The notes below the pieces were generated by a model. The model worked only from the letters and a program-made list of their open reading frames with translations. It was not told where the DNA came from and searched no databases. Made by a program: the position numbers and the translations under genes. A DNA stretch of 64,000 nucleotides from Crocinitomicaceae bacterium (GTDB lineage Bacteria > Bacteroidota > Bacteroidia > Flavobacteriales_D > Crocinitomicaceae), in assembly GCA_024643545.1 (NCBI GenBank), contig JAHEMR010000006.1:1-64000 (forward strand). Direction: 5' to 3'. Of the stretch, positions 1 through 8,324 are shown one piece after another (the first letter of the stretch is position 1; each line of letters starts with the position of its first letter).

Positions 1-188
1 ACGAAATGTACATCTACGACCGTTGGGGAGAACTCGTGTTTTACAGCCAGGATCCCAAACAAGGTTGGGACGCTTCCCTCGCAGGCTTCGATGCGCCAGA
101 TGGTGTGTATTCGTATTTAGTGAAATACAAAGAGTTGGGGTACGTGAATAAATTCCAGGTGACGGGAAGTGTGGTGTTGATTAGGTGA
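1..188 (+). CDS. Gliding-motility-associated C-terminal domain protein (3' end only)
   Basis: This is the tail of a gene that begins before the window; reading is open from base 3 to the TAG/TGA region near 188. The visible residues include YIYDRWGELVF, then a W and the pattern DGVYSYLVKY, and end GSVVLIR. This is the layout of the gliding-motility-associated C-terminal domain (CHU_C type), which carries large surface proteins through the T9SS in Bacteroidota. The rest of the protein, probably a large repeat-containing adhesin or surface protein, lies outside the window. The ATG at 6 is an internal methionine, not a start. Confidence 0.8.
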   Translation, partial: EMYIYDRWGELVFYSQDPKQGWDASLAGFDAPDGVYSYLVKYKELGYVNKFQVTGSVVLIR

Positions 189-225
189 TTTATTGTCGCA
201 GCAGTACAACTGCAGCGCAACAGTA

Positions 226-417
226 TCAAATGAGCACAAAAGTATCCAAGTAGCAACGGTTCAAGTTCTCCATTCGTACATGTTGATAACCAATTGCGCA
301 GGAAAAATCCAATTTCGAAATAACTGGTTTTGACTTTTCAGCTTGTGCTTGGTAGCTTTGAATGATAAAGAAAATGAAAAGAATCCTTATAAACGTGCGC
401 ACAAAACGATTTATCAT
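226..417 (-). CDS. Short secreted protein or truncated gene remnant
   Basis: A 63-residue reading frame with an ATG start and a convincing N-terminal signal peptide (a basic MINRFVRT start, a hydrophobic stretch, then SYQAQA). The mature part is only about 40 residues and matches no family I recognise. It starts 15 bases downstream of the RCC1-repeat gene on the same strand, so it could be the second gene of that unit. The short length after an intact export signal suggests the 5' end of a longer secreted-protein gene whose remainder was lost. It could also be a genuine small exported protein. Confidence 0.35.
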   Translation of the reverse strand: MINRFVRTFIRILFIFFIIQSYQAQAEKSKPVISKLDFSCAIGYQHVRMENLNRCYLDTFVLI

Positions 418-432
418 TCAACATTTGTGAAG

Positions 433-1833
433 TTACTCCACCACAAACTTCTTTACGACTCCATTGATTTCAACGAAGTAATTACCCGGAGAAAATGAAT
501 GAATATCGATGGTGTTTTGTCCCGCTGTCAGCGGAATGTTTGCCAAAATTCGACCAGAAAGATCGCGAAGAATCGCTATGTAATTTCCTTCTTCGATTTG
601 AACATTGAGTTCTGTACTCGCTGGGTTTGGATAGATTTGGAAGACTTTCATTTCCAAGGTACTTACACCCGATAAATCTGCAATGCCACATTGAAAGCTT
701 GATGATGGATTGGTATTTCCAATACCTAATTGACTTTGGTAATTCGCACCTGTACTACAAATGGAATACGTATCTAAAGCAATTCCTATGACATGTTCGC
801 CATACAAAGTTGAACCCGAAGCATCTGTTGCACCAACTGACAAAGCTAAAGTTGAAAATCCATTGGACTCAGGTGCGAATGTTGTCGCTACTAGACTCGG
901 TGAAGTTTGTTGTTGCTGCGTTCCAATCCCCAATTCTCCTTGTCCATTATATCCCCAAGACCATGTTTGATTATCTAAAGTGACTCCAAACGAAAATCCT
1001 GAACCTGCCAAAATACGATCCCACGTATCCCCATTTCCAATTTGAGTTGGTTGTAATCGCTGTTGAACATCCCCAAGTCCTAATTGTCCATTTCCATTGA
1101 ATCCCCAACTCCATGCTGTTCCATTTGTTTGTACGCCGCAACTAAAAAGGTAACCAGTACTCACATTTTTCCATGTGGAACTGCCAATTTGCATTGGTGT
1201 GGTAGCATCAACTTGCGTATTATTCCCGAGCTGTCCAGCAAAATTAAATCCCCAAGCAAATAATTGTCCATTTGTTTTCAATGCCAAAGTATGCGCACCA
1301 CCTAATGACGCACACTTCCAATCGATGTCCGTTCCCACTTGCGTCGGGACATTTGTATTTGAAGTAGTCCCATTACCTAGTTGACCGTAGGCATTGTAAC
1401 CCCACATCCAAAGTGTTCCATTGCTTTTGATGGCCGCACTGTGTGCGAGTCCTGCATTAATGGAAACCCAATCTTGATCTGTTCCAATTTGAACCGGAAT
1501 ATCGACTTGATTCACTTGATTATTTGAAATTTGTCCAACTGAATTTAAACCCCAACCCCACAAAGTTCCATCTGATTTAATCGCTAGTGTGTGAAAGGCG
1601 CCGCAAGACACATTTATCCAATTGTGTTCTGTTCCAAGTTGAACCGGAGATTGAGTTCCAGGATTCCCTGTTCCTAATTGCCCATTTCCATTAAAACCCC
1701 AACACCAAAGCGTACTATCCGAACGCAGCGCAAAACCGTATTCTGTTCCTGCACTGACTTTTTTCCAAAAGGTTTGACTTTGAACGGTTAAAGAGAATAG
1801 CAGGGATAAACTAAAGAGAAAAAATGTTTTCAT
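433..1833 (-). CDS. Secreted RCC1-repeat beta-propeller protein with T9SS type A sorting domain
   Basis: A 466-residue protein that starts with a signal peptide ending near QSQ (residues 1-20). Residues of about 35-370 hold roughly seven RCC1-type repeats, each with a core such as LWCWGFNGNGQLGTG or LWMWGYNAYGQLGNG. These should fold as a seven-bladed beta-propeller. The last 70 or so residues form a T9SS type A sorting domain, with YPNPASTELNV at its start and a GNYFVE/KKFVVE ending, so the product is probably exported and attached to the cell surface. RCC1 propellers usually mediate protein or carbohydrate contacts; the ligand cannot be inferred here. The gene faces the Abi gene across a 299-base gap. 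Confidence 0.85.
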   Translation of the reverse strand: MKTFFLFSLSLLFSLTVQSQTFWKKVSAGTEYGFALRSDSTLWCWGFNGNGQLGTGNPGTQSPVQLGTEHNWINVSCGAFHTLAIKSDGTLWGWGLNSVGQISNNQVNQVDIPVQIGTDQDWVSINAGLAHSAAIKSNGTLWMWGYNAYGQLGNGTTSNTNVPTQVGTDIDWKCASLGGAHTLALKTNGQLFAWGFNFAGQLGNNTQVDATTPMQIGSSTWKNVSTGYLFSCGVQTNGTAWSWGFNGNGQLGLGDVQQRLQPTQIGNGDTWDRILAGSGFSFGVTLDNQTWSWGYNGQGELGIGTQQQQTSPSLVATTFAPESNGFSTLALSVGATDASGSTLYGEHVIGIALDTYSICSTGANYQSQLGIGNTNPSSSFQCGIADLSGVSTLEMKVFQIYPNPASTELNVQIEEGNYIAILRDLSGRILANIPLTAGQNTIDIHSFSPGNYFVEINGVVKKFVVE

Positions 1834-2064
1834 GTGTGGATTATTTTTTTCAGTTTATAAAAATACATAATGTGATTAATAAATGAACGTGAACAAATAA
1901 AAATTAGAATAACTTCCAGTGTAACCTCACACCTGTTAATCGCCTTTCAGAAAAGAAAAGTCAATAAAGAATAAATTTAATATTATTACGTTAGTTGTTA
2001 TATTGAAAAATGGATTGATTTAACTTTTTTATTTTTTTTTGTGTTTCAATCATTTGAAAAATTG

Positions 2065-2126
2065 TAATTTTATACTAACAGTACCCGTTAGCATACCGTA
2101 AGATCTGCTAACGGGTCATTTTTTTT
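2065..2126 (+). promoter_or_regulatory. Terminator-like hairpin in the leader of the Abi gene
   Basis: A perfect 11-bp inverted repeat, ACCCGTTAGCA (2083-2093) and TGCTAACGGGT (2106-2116), encloses a 12-nt loop. Two bases later come eight T residues (2119-2126), so it looks like an intrinsic terminator. It ends only six bases before the start codon at 2133. A TAnnTTTG-like element (TAATTTTA, 2065-2072) lies 10 bases upstream, so a transcript starting near 2077 would be a small RNA of about 50 nt consisting almost only of the hairpin. The arrangement resembles an attenuator, or the small RNA plus leaky terminator found in front of type III toxin genes. No tandem repeat array like that of ToxI is visible. 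Confidence 0.6.
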
Positions 2127-2132
2127 AGAGCT

Positions 2133-3056
2133 ATGGCAAACAAAACTCCATTGTGCATAGTAGATCAAATTAACTTATTGAAGCGTCGAGGGATGCTTTT
2201 CAAGGACGAGCAATCCGCATTACAATTGCTCGAAAACATTAGTTATTACCGTCTTAAAGGATATTGGTGGGATATGCAGGAGGATTTAAAGACCCATAAT
2301 TTTATACCAAATACATATTTTGAAGAAATTGTTGACCGTTATAACTTCGATCGAAAATTAAGATTAATACTTTTTGATGCCATTGAAAGAATTGAAATTG
2401 CTTTAAGAACCAAGATGATTTATCATTTATCCATGAAATATGGTAGCTTATGGTATCTAGATTCCAACTTGTTTGAAAAAACTAAATTACCTTCAGATCA
2501 GTCGATAACGATACATAAAAAAATTATTTTCGAACTCAAAAAAGAGTTTCAGAGAAGTCAAGAAATTTTTATAAAGGATCAAAGATATAGATTCCCTAAT
2601 CAAGATGCTGATTCTTGGAAAATCCTGGAAATAGCTTCAATGGGTACATTGTCTAAATTGTATAAAAATCTGAAACATCAATTACCTGAAAAATCAACTA
2701 TTTCAAAAGAAATGGGACTAAATATTAATAGTGAACTCTCAAGTTGGTTAGAGGCAATTACCTACGTTAGAAACATTATTGCTCACCATTCAAGGCTATG
2801 GGGCAGAAATATGGTGAAAATTCCAATCGAAAAATTAAATAATCCAAAATCAGATTGGCTGAATGGTTCTTTGACACAAGTGCAATGTAAAAAACCATTT
2901 TTAATTATCACCACAATGGTTTATTTAGGTAATCAAATTAGCCCAGAGGATGAAATTAAACTTAAAATGTTAAGACTATTTGAGACAAGTCCAAAATTAC
3001 CAATTTACAAATTAGGTTTTTTAGACAATTGGCAAAAACATCCTGTTTGGAAATGA
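2133..3056 (+). CDS. Abi family protein (Abi_2 domain, AbiD/AbiF-like HEPN RNase candidate)
   Basis: A 307-residue protein with the landmarks of the Abi_2 abortive-infection family. These are YYRLKGYW near residues 39-46, a helical block RKLRLILFDAIERIEIALRT (about 74-93), and RNIIAHHSRLWGRN starting at R213. The last contains R-N-x3-H (R213, N214, H218), the RxxxxH signature of HEPN ribonucleases, so RNA cleavage is the likely toxic activity. Family members abort phage infection or act as toxins. The length is normal and no signal peptide is seen. The gene stands alone between two oppositely oriented units and is preceded by a strong terminator-like hairpin. Its AT-rich composition suggests acquisition. 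There is no partner protein gene next to it. Confidence 0.85.
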   Translation: MANKTPLCIVDQINLLKRRGMLFKDEQSALQLLENISYYRLKGYWWDMQEDLKTHNFIPNTYFEEIVDRYNFDRKLRLILFDAIERIEIALRTKMIYHLSMKYGSLWYLDSNLFEKTKLPSDQSITIHKKIIFELKKEFQRSQEIFIKDQRYRFPNQDADSWKILEIASMGTLSKLYKNLKHQLPEKSTISKEMGLNINSELSSWLEAITYVRNIIAHHSRLWGRNMVKIPIEKLNNPKSDWLNGSLTQVQCKKPFLIITTMVYLGNQISPEDEIKLKMLRLFETSPKLPIYKLGFLDNWQKHPVWK

Positions 3057-3111
3057 TCGAAGGAAAGTACCTCACTCTCCCTTGCTCAAACTTTTATCCA
3101 ATCAGTTATTT

Positions 3112-4326
3112 CTACTTGATTTTCAAACCTATTCCAACATTCATTCCAAAATTGATGTACTTGCGGTAACTGAATATCTGTGGAGGTGTTTTGACACTAT
3201 TGAAATTCAAATAAGGCGTAAAACTGAGGTAACTTTGTTTGAAACCCGTTCTAATATCGAGTTGCAGACTTTGTTGAAAATTGAATTTGGGAACAAAGAA
3301 CGATGCTAGTCCAATTCCATTTCGATTTGGATAATACCCAATTTGCTCTTTAAATCGTGTACCCAAGGAGGCACTGTAACGTGGTGTTAAACAGAAGTTT
3401 TCCCATTGAAATTGATAACCAATGCTCAACGGTATTTGAACGAAGGTGTACTTATTTTGATCTGTATAAGATTTATTGACGTAGGTCGTGTCAAAAATAG
3501 TAGGATTCAATAGATTTTCTTGAATTAACGCATCTACATATTGAAAATCTGCTCGCTCACCCAAACTGGTGATAAAGGCACCTATCCCCCATTGAAAATG
3601 TCCGGCATACGTATATAAATTTACGCCAATGTTTTTTGTTTTTAAAATGGATTCTGACTGCGTCAACATAAGGTCATACGCACTGACTAAATTATAATCA
3701 CTGTACAAGTAACTTCGGGTATAATTCAAGCCTGAATAGATTTCCAATTCCAAGTTACGTTCTTTTTCTTGCTTTTGGATTGAACTTTGTTTTAAATCGA
3801 TAAAAGGTATTGCTAATAAACTAATAAAAAGCTCATTAAATCTTTTTAATGAAAGCATGACTCTAGAAGTATCCGTCGAAATGACTTCGGGGTTTATTGT
3901 GTCAATAGGAACTGGATTTACCGTCAACAGATTGTTTTCGAGGTGTTTATTCGTGTTAAAATACTGCAATGGACTTTTAGAAATCGGAATAAATGTTGGT
4001 TCGGAAATCACCTCATTTGTTTCAATTGATTGATGTGATCTTTTTAATCTTTTCTCAGAATGACTCACTTCCTTCTTCACCGCTTGATGAGAAGCTTGAG
4101 TCCAAGAATCATTCCCTCCCAAACGAAATAGCATCATTCCGTAGGCAACAACGGCACAAAGGGACGAAGCACCAAAAATCCACCAGAAAAGCAAGCGCTT
4201 CTTTTTACGCTTCGGTTCTTCCAAACGTTTTACTAGGTCGGATAGAAAATCAGCATCCAAATCCGGGGATTGATTGAATACTTCGTTTCGATAATCCTTC
4301 TCAAATGAAGTGAACTGATTCTTCAT
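3112..4326 (-). CDS. Sigma-coupled membrane protein with C-terminal outer-membrane-barrel-like domain (possible anti-sigma fusion)
   Basis: The start is set by an ATGA overlap with the sigma gene (start codon 4324-4326, sigma stop 4323-4325), giving about 404 residues. The N-terminal 50 residues are charged and cytoplasmic-like, ending in KRKKKR, followed by one strong transmembrane segment (LLFWWIFGASSLCAVVAYGMM). A linker of about 120 residues leads to a C-terminal region of 200 residues with alternating amphipathic strands (GLNYTRSYLYSDYN, FVQIPLSIGYQF and a final YINFGMNVGIGLKIK), typical of outer-membrane beta-barrel (porin-like) domains. A single inner-membrane helix next to an ECF sigma suggests an anti-sigma role. 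Whether one chain spans both membranes cannot be told from sequence. Confidence 0.65.
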   Translation of the reverse strand: MKNQFTSFEKDYRNEVFNQSPDLDADFLSDLVKRLEEPKRKKKRLLFWWIFGASSLCAVVAYGMMLFRLGGNDSWTQASHQAVKKEVSHSEKRLKRSHQSIETNEVISEPTFIPISKSPLQYFNTNKHLENNLLTVNPVPIDTINPEVISTDTSRVMLSLKRFNELFISLLAIPFIDLKQSSIQKQEKERNLELEIYSGLNYTRSYLYSDYNLVSAYDLMLTQSESILKTKNIGVNLYTYAGHFQWGIGAFITSLGERADFQYVDALIQENLLNPTIFDTTYVNKSYTDQNKYTFVQIPLSIGYQFQWENFCLTPRYSASLGTRFKEQIGYYPNRNGIGLASFFVPKFNFQQSLQLDIRTGFKQSYLSFTPYLNFNSVKTPPQIFSYRKYINFGMNVGIGLKIK

Positions 4327-4868
4327 AATGTTGTTTTTTCTAGTTGAACAGCGATTATTTTTCGAGCCTTCAAGATGTGCCATTTCACGGTATCATAGTT
4401 GAGGTCAAGCGCGGTGGCAATCTCCTCTCGGGACATATCTTCAATCACAAATAGGTTAAATACAATGCGGGTTGATTCAGGCAAGGAATCGACCAAACTA
4501 AACAGTAATTTCGTCGCATCCTCCCCTTGTAAAATGAGGTCCGAAATGTCGCTTGCTTGGATTTCCTTTTCAAAATCAAGGTCTTTAAAGCGTCTTTTAT
4601 CCTTTTGCTTTTTGCGGTATTGGTCAATGAATTCGTTTTTAACGATGGTGCTTATCCATGCAGAAAAATCCTTGCTACAATCGAACGTTTCGATGCGCTC
4701 AATGGCTTTTAAAAACGCCACATTCACGATGCTCATTTGTTCTTCCTTGTGTAGGCTCAAACGCGATAAACGACGCATCATAAACGGATAAGCATATTCA
4801 TACAATAGCAAAATACTGCGACGGTCTCGCTGTACTATTTGTCGAATAAAGTCCTTGGTGAAGTTCAA
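4323..4868 (-). CDS. ECF-type RNA polymerase sigma factor
   Basis: A 181-residue ECF sigma factor. Region 2 runs through residues of about 15-85, with LLYEYAYPFMMRRLSRL and then FSAWISTIVKNEFIDQYRK. Region 4 ends the protein, with LPESTRIVFNLFVIEDMSREEIATAL and the helix-turn-helix YDTVKWHILKARK. No ATG fits: an in-frame stop lies seven codons upstream and the only usable start codon before region 2 is TTG at 4866-4868. The gene is 21 bases downstream of 4890-5729 and overlaps the membrane/barrel gene by four bases, so the three probably form one transcript. It is likely controlled by the coupled membrane protein. Confidence 0.85.
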   Translation of the reverse strand: MNFTKDFIRQIVQRDRRSILLLYEYAYPFMMRRLSRLSLHKEEQMSIVNVAFLKAIERIETFDCSKDFSAWISTIVKNEFIDQYRKKQKDKRRFKDLDFEKEIQASDISDLILQGEDATKLLFSLVDSLPESTRIVFNLFVIEDMSREEIATALDLNYDTVKWHILKARKIIAVQLEKTTL

Positions 4869-4889
4869 TGGTGGGTCTTACTCTTGTTT

Positions 4890-5729
4890 TTAACGGTTCA
4901 AATAATACTTGATTCCAAGTTGCTGCGAACACTGAAAAGAAAACCAAGAGGAAGGAACATTTTTCACCGCAAAATAGTCATAACAAAAACGACTTTCATA
5001 GGTGAAATACCATTTTTGTGCAACGTTTTGATTCGCACTTAATCCATATTCGAAACCAAAACTCGTGTAAATACCTAAGTTTAATGTATGTTTTGAAAAT
5101 GAACCAAGTCCAGTCCTAGTGAACATATCAGATGTACCACGACCATTCCAAAGACTACCCGAATTATTCCCACTTGGCCATTGATTGATTCTTGCCCTCG
5201 ATTTTATGGTATTCCATAAACTATATCCGACATACGCGCCAGCTCCTACAGTTAGGTTAAATCGTTGCGACATAGAAACTTTCTTTAAATATGCATAGTC
5301 CAATGTTAGAACAGGTGATGAATGGTCCAAGCGATAGGCTGCAATAGAAGAATACACTTCAATATTCGTTGTACTATCGATCACAGGGGTACCTGTCATA
5401 ACAAACGATGAAATGCTCTTATTTTGAATAGTGAGTCCAAAACGTTGAATGGCATTTGTTTCAGGTTGAATCAAATGAATACTGCCATTAAAAATGGGAC
5501 GCAAACGCAAGTTTGTCAACTGAACTGGAGATGAGAAATCGGTATAACTTGTGTCTGTCTCTCCAATAAAATCTGCATAGGTGGCATAGGAGGCCGAAGG
5601 GATTTTTGAACTCATTAATCCGCCTACATTAAATTGAATCCCTTCCACTTTCCATTTTTTGGAAGATTGCGCTATAACATTGGTTAAAGTTGCCAAGCAG
5701 ACAAATAGGAGTAATTTCATTTTCATCAT
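4890..5729 (-). CDS. Secreted protein of unknown function, probable outer-membrane beta-barrel
   Basis: Upstream codons are open to 5792, but the signal peptide (KLLLFVCLATLTNVIAQ) places the start at one of three methionines at 5729, 5726 or 5720; I use the first. The mature part of about 260 residues is rich in aromatic and polar alternation (LTLDYAYLKKVSMSQRFNL, TVGAGAYVGYSLW) and ends in QLGIKYYLNR, as barrel proteins do. No named family is recognised. It is the first gene of the unit that continues with the ECF sigma gene, so it may be part of the envelope function that the sigma factor senses or controls. Confidence 0.6.
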   Translation of the reverse strand: MMKMKLLLFVCLATLTNVIAQSSKKWKVEGIQFNVGGLMSSKIPSASYATYADFIGETDTSYTDFSSPVQLTNLRLRPIFNGSIHLIQPETNAIQRFGLTIQNKSISSFVMTGTPVIDSTTNIEVYSSIAAYRLDHSSPVLTLDYAYLKKVSMSQRFNLTVGAGAYVGYSLWNTIKSRARINQWPSGNNSGSLWNGRGTSDMFTRTGLGSFSKHTLNLGIYTSFGFEYGLSANQNVAQKWYFTYESRFCYDYFAVKNVPSSWFSFQCSQQLGIKYYLNR

Positions 5730-5851
5730 ATAAAAGTTGTTGTTCACTTTAGGAGTACGAGTAAAATCCTCAGGAAGGAAGTGAAGAACCAAAATAATAC
5801 TAATTTAAGACCTGAACTTCCTTTCGTTCAAAAAATCACGTATGTAAGAAC

Positions 5852-6541
5852 ATGAGAACAACCTTAATCTTCGCACTTTTCCTGCAGTGTAGCATTCAAT
5901 GTCCTTTGTATGCTCAATCTAAAAACCAACTATCCATTCAAACTGGACTTTTTCATAGTTTTCTAGATGGCGGACCCTTAATGAATATTGGTACGTATCG
6001 TACCGCGTGGAATAATATTTTCTTGGAGTCGTATGGTTTGCAATACCAACGAAAATTAAATACAGCTCAATTTTTAGCAATCAGTCTTTCAGGTTATTCA
6101 AATTATTGCGTTTGGTTGAATGAAAAAGATTCAAAACTAATGTTTTCTTCACGGACATTTGCAACTCTGGGGGGGACATTTTCCCATTCGAAATCACTTT
6201 CAGAAAAAATTGATTTGAAGTATGGCGGTGGGATTAATTTTCGAATGATGATTTACTCCCTAGATGGTTATTCCGATATTTCGACCCTAATTAATGTGGA
6301 GAAATATTATGATGGTACACAATTTCAAATGGGAACTCATGGCCAAATCAGCCTCAATTATAATCCGTTAACTTGGCTCACCCTTTACACCCAATTCTAT
6401 GCAGAGGGATATTTGTTTTCCAATTATCCAGGAATCAGTTGGACCACAACATTTATGAACGATTTCAATTATAACAACCGCCCAAATTTCCCCAGTCGCA
6501 TCGATCTTTCGCTACGCTTTGGCGTGGGGATTAATTTTTAG
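5852..6541 (+). CDS. Secreted protein, probable outer-membrane beta-barrel
   Basis: A 229-residue protein with a signal peptide (hydrophobic LIFALFLQCSIQCPLYAQ). The rest shows barrel-like amphipathic strands (QLSIQTGLFHSFLDGG, YGGGINFRMMIYSL, LTLYTQFYAEGYLF) and the typical C-terminal strand DLSLRFGVGINF. No catalytic motif or known family name can be assigned. It is divergent from 4890-5729, with about 120 bases between the starts, and may share a regulatory region with it. The next gene begins about 110 bases downstream on the same strand. Confidence 0.6.
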   Translation: MRTTLIFALFLQCSIQCPLYAQSKNQLSIQTGLFHSFLDGGPLMNIGTYRTAWNNIFLESYGLQYQRKLNTAQFLAISLSGYSNYCVWLNEKDSKLMFSSRTFATLGGTFSHSKSLSEKIDLKYGGGINFRMMIYSLDGYSDISTLINVEKYYDGTQFQMGTHGQISLNYNPLTWLTLYTQFYAEGYLFSNYPGISWTTTFMNDFNYNNRPNFPSRIDLSLRFGVGINF

Positions 6542-6649
6542 CATTACATAAAGTGAGGGGTTCAAAACCGAGAATAAATAAGTTGATTTTTTTTACGACC
6601 ACCCCATTATTAACTTTTCAAACGTAATGTAGTTTGAAAAACAATCCAC

Positions 6650-8227
6650 ATGAACTATTTCGTCTACTTCATCTCATTCATATCTTTTTCAAATACCTTT
6701 GCTCAGATTGGTTACATTTCAGGTCAGTTTTGCATTGGGTCCACGGCGTCTGAATTTCCAATTAAAGAAGCATTTCTTGACAATGGCAATCGCATTGTTC
6801 TTTTAGCAAGTAATTCTCCGGCAGTTGCAGACAAAACAGAAAATTGCAGAGGTGATTATGATTTCTGGGTGCTTTGTATCAATCAAAATGATCAAATTAT
6901 TTGGCAGAAAACCATAGGTGGAATTGATTGGGACAATCCTTCAGGCTTACACATAACAGAAAATCAATCAATCTATATCTGTGGAGCCACATTATCAACT
7001 CCTAGTTTCGAGCAAACGAATGATCTTTTTGGCTCATGGGATGCATGGCTAATTAAAATGAATAGCACCGGTGACATCATTTGGAATAAAAATTACGGTG
7101 GAACTGCTTTAGATGGTTTTAATGATTTAATCGAACTACCATCCGGAAATATTTTCGTTTTTGGCACTTCTGCATCGGGTGTATCAGGAAATAAGTCCTC
7201 CTTAAACTATGGAGCGAATGATCTTTGGAGCTTAAAATTAAATTCAGACGGAGCTATTCTCAATGACTGGAGTATCGGCGGGACTGAACTTGACCAAAGA
7301 CCATATATCATTCAAACAGCACCCAATCGAATCAAATTAGTTGCCAATTCATATTCTGATGTTTCTGGATTGAAAACGGAACCCAGTTTCGGATCTTCAG
7401 ATATTTGGGTACTTGATTTAGATACCAACTGCAATATTATTCAACAAAAAACCATTGGAGGTTCTGAAGACGATCAGCCAACCGATCTCCTTTGGAGTAA
7501 CGATGGGAATTTGCTCATTTTAGCTCAAAGTTGGTCTAATCAGTCAGGACTAAAAACTGAAAATTCTTTTGGTGAAATAGACTCTTGGATTTTAAAATTA
7601 GATAGTGATTTCAATATCATCCAACAAAAAACAATTGGAAGCGATTTACAAGAATATGATGGTCATTTTATCCAATGGCCAAATGGCAACCTATGCATTG
7701 CTGTCAATTCTAATTCAAATCCCAATCAATTCAAGTCAGCGCCCAACTTAGGTGAATTTGACATTTGGATGTATGCAATTGACGCAAACTTCAATTTTCT
7801 TACGGACAAAACAATTGGCACTTCCCAAGATGAAGCACTTGCCTCTCTGAGTTTAGGATTAAATCTATATGATATTCAGGTACTTGCAGCTTCCTCCGGT
7901 AGCGTCTCAAATGATAAAGTTTGCCCAAGCAATGGTATTTATGATCTTTGGGACTTCACCTTGAGTTCCACGCTTCAAACCAATGACATTAAAGCTAATC
8001 CTTCCATAACGATCTTCCCCAATCCCACTCAAGATTTCGTGGTTATTCAATGCCTTGAAATTGATCAAATTCTAGCGCTCTCCCTACTCGACTTCTCTGG
8101 TAAAACAATTCGACGCTTTGACCCTAAAAACCCAACATTACATCTAACAGGCTTATCTCCTGGCATTTATTTACTTAAAATTTCTAGCTTAGAAGGTGAT
8201 TATTGTGAGAAAATCATGTTGAATTAG
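6650..8227 (+). CDS. Secreted repeat protein with T9SS type A sorting domain
   Basis: A 525-residue protein. The signal peptide is residues 1-19 (ending NTFAQ). From about residue 70 to 400 there are six or so repeats of about 60 residues with the shared core IxQQKTIGGSxxD and a tail such as GNIFVFGTSASGVSG. This resembles the beta-propeller-like repeats found in Bacteroidota secreted proteins. The C-terminal 75 residues are a T9SS type A sorting domain: IFPNPTQDFVVIQ, then LLDFSGKTIRRFD, LSPGIYLLKI and EKIMLN. The protein should be exported and cell-surface linked or released. Its ligand is unknown. Confidence 0.8.
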   Translation: MNYFVYFISFISFSNTFAQIGYISGQFCIGSTASEFPIKEAFLDNGNRIVLLASNSPAVADKTENCRGDYDFWVLCINQNDQIIWQKTIGGIDWDNPSGLHITENQSIYICGATLSTPSFEQTNDLFGSWDAWLIKMNSTGDIIWNKNYGGTALDGFNDLIELPSGNIFVFGTSASGVSGNKSSLNYGANDLWSLKLNSDGAILNDWSIGGTELDQRPYIIQTAPNRIKLVANSYSDVSGLKTEPSFGSSDIWVLDLDTNCNIIQQKTIGGSEDDQPTDLLWSNDGNLLILAQSWSNQSGLKTENSFGEIDSWILKLDSDFNIIQQKTIGSDLQEYDGHFIQWPNGNLCIAVNSNSNPNQFKSAPNLGEFDIWMYAIDANFNFLTDKTIGTSQDEALASLSLGLNLYDIQVLAASSGSVSNDKVCPSNGIYDLWDFTLSSTLQTNDIKANPSITIFPNPTQDFVVIQCLEIDQILALSLLDFSGKTIRRFDPKNPTLHLTGLSPGIYLLKISSLEGDYCEKIMLN

Positions 8228-8324
8228 AGAAAATCATCCTCCAAATGACGAGACCTCATTCAATCCAGCTGTAACTTTAATCCTTTCTTATTTGTTCTAT
8301 TCCTAAAACCACGATCCAAAAGAC

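Noticed and set aside
761-1384. Two plus-strand frames of 69 codons each inside the RCC1 gene
   Set aside because: They are antisense to the repeats of a clear coding gene and have no features of their own.
1834-2064. Possible repeats or RNA-antitoxin array upstream of the Abi hairpin
   Set aside because: I searched the A/T-rich region for tandem units like those of ToxI and saw none; only the hairpin itself stands out.
3082-3309. Plus-strand 75-codon frame after the Abi gene
   Set aside because: Most of it is antisense to the barrel domain of 3112-4326. It has no good start or protein-like features.
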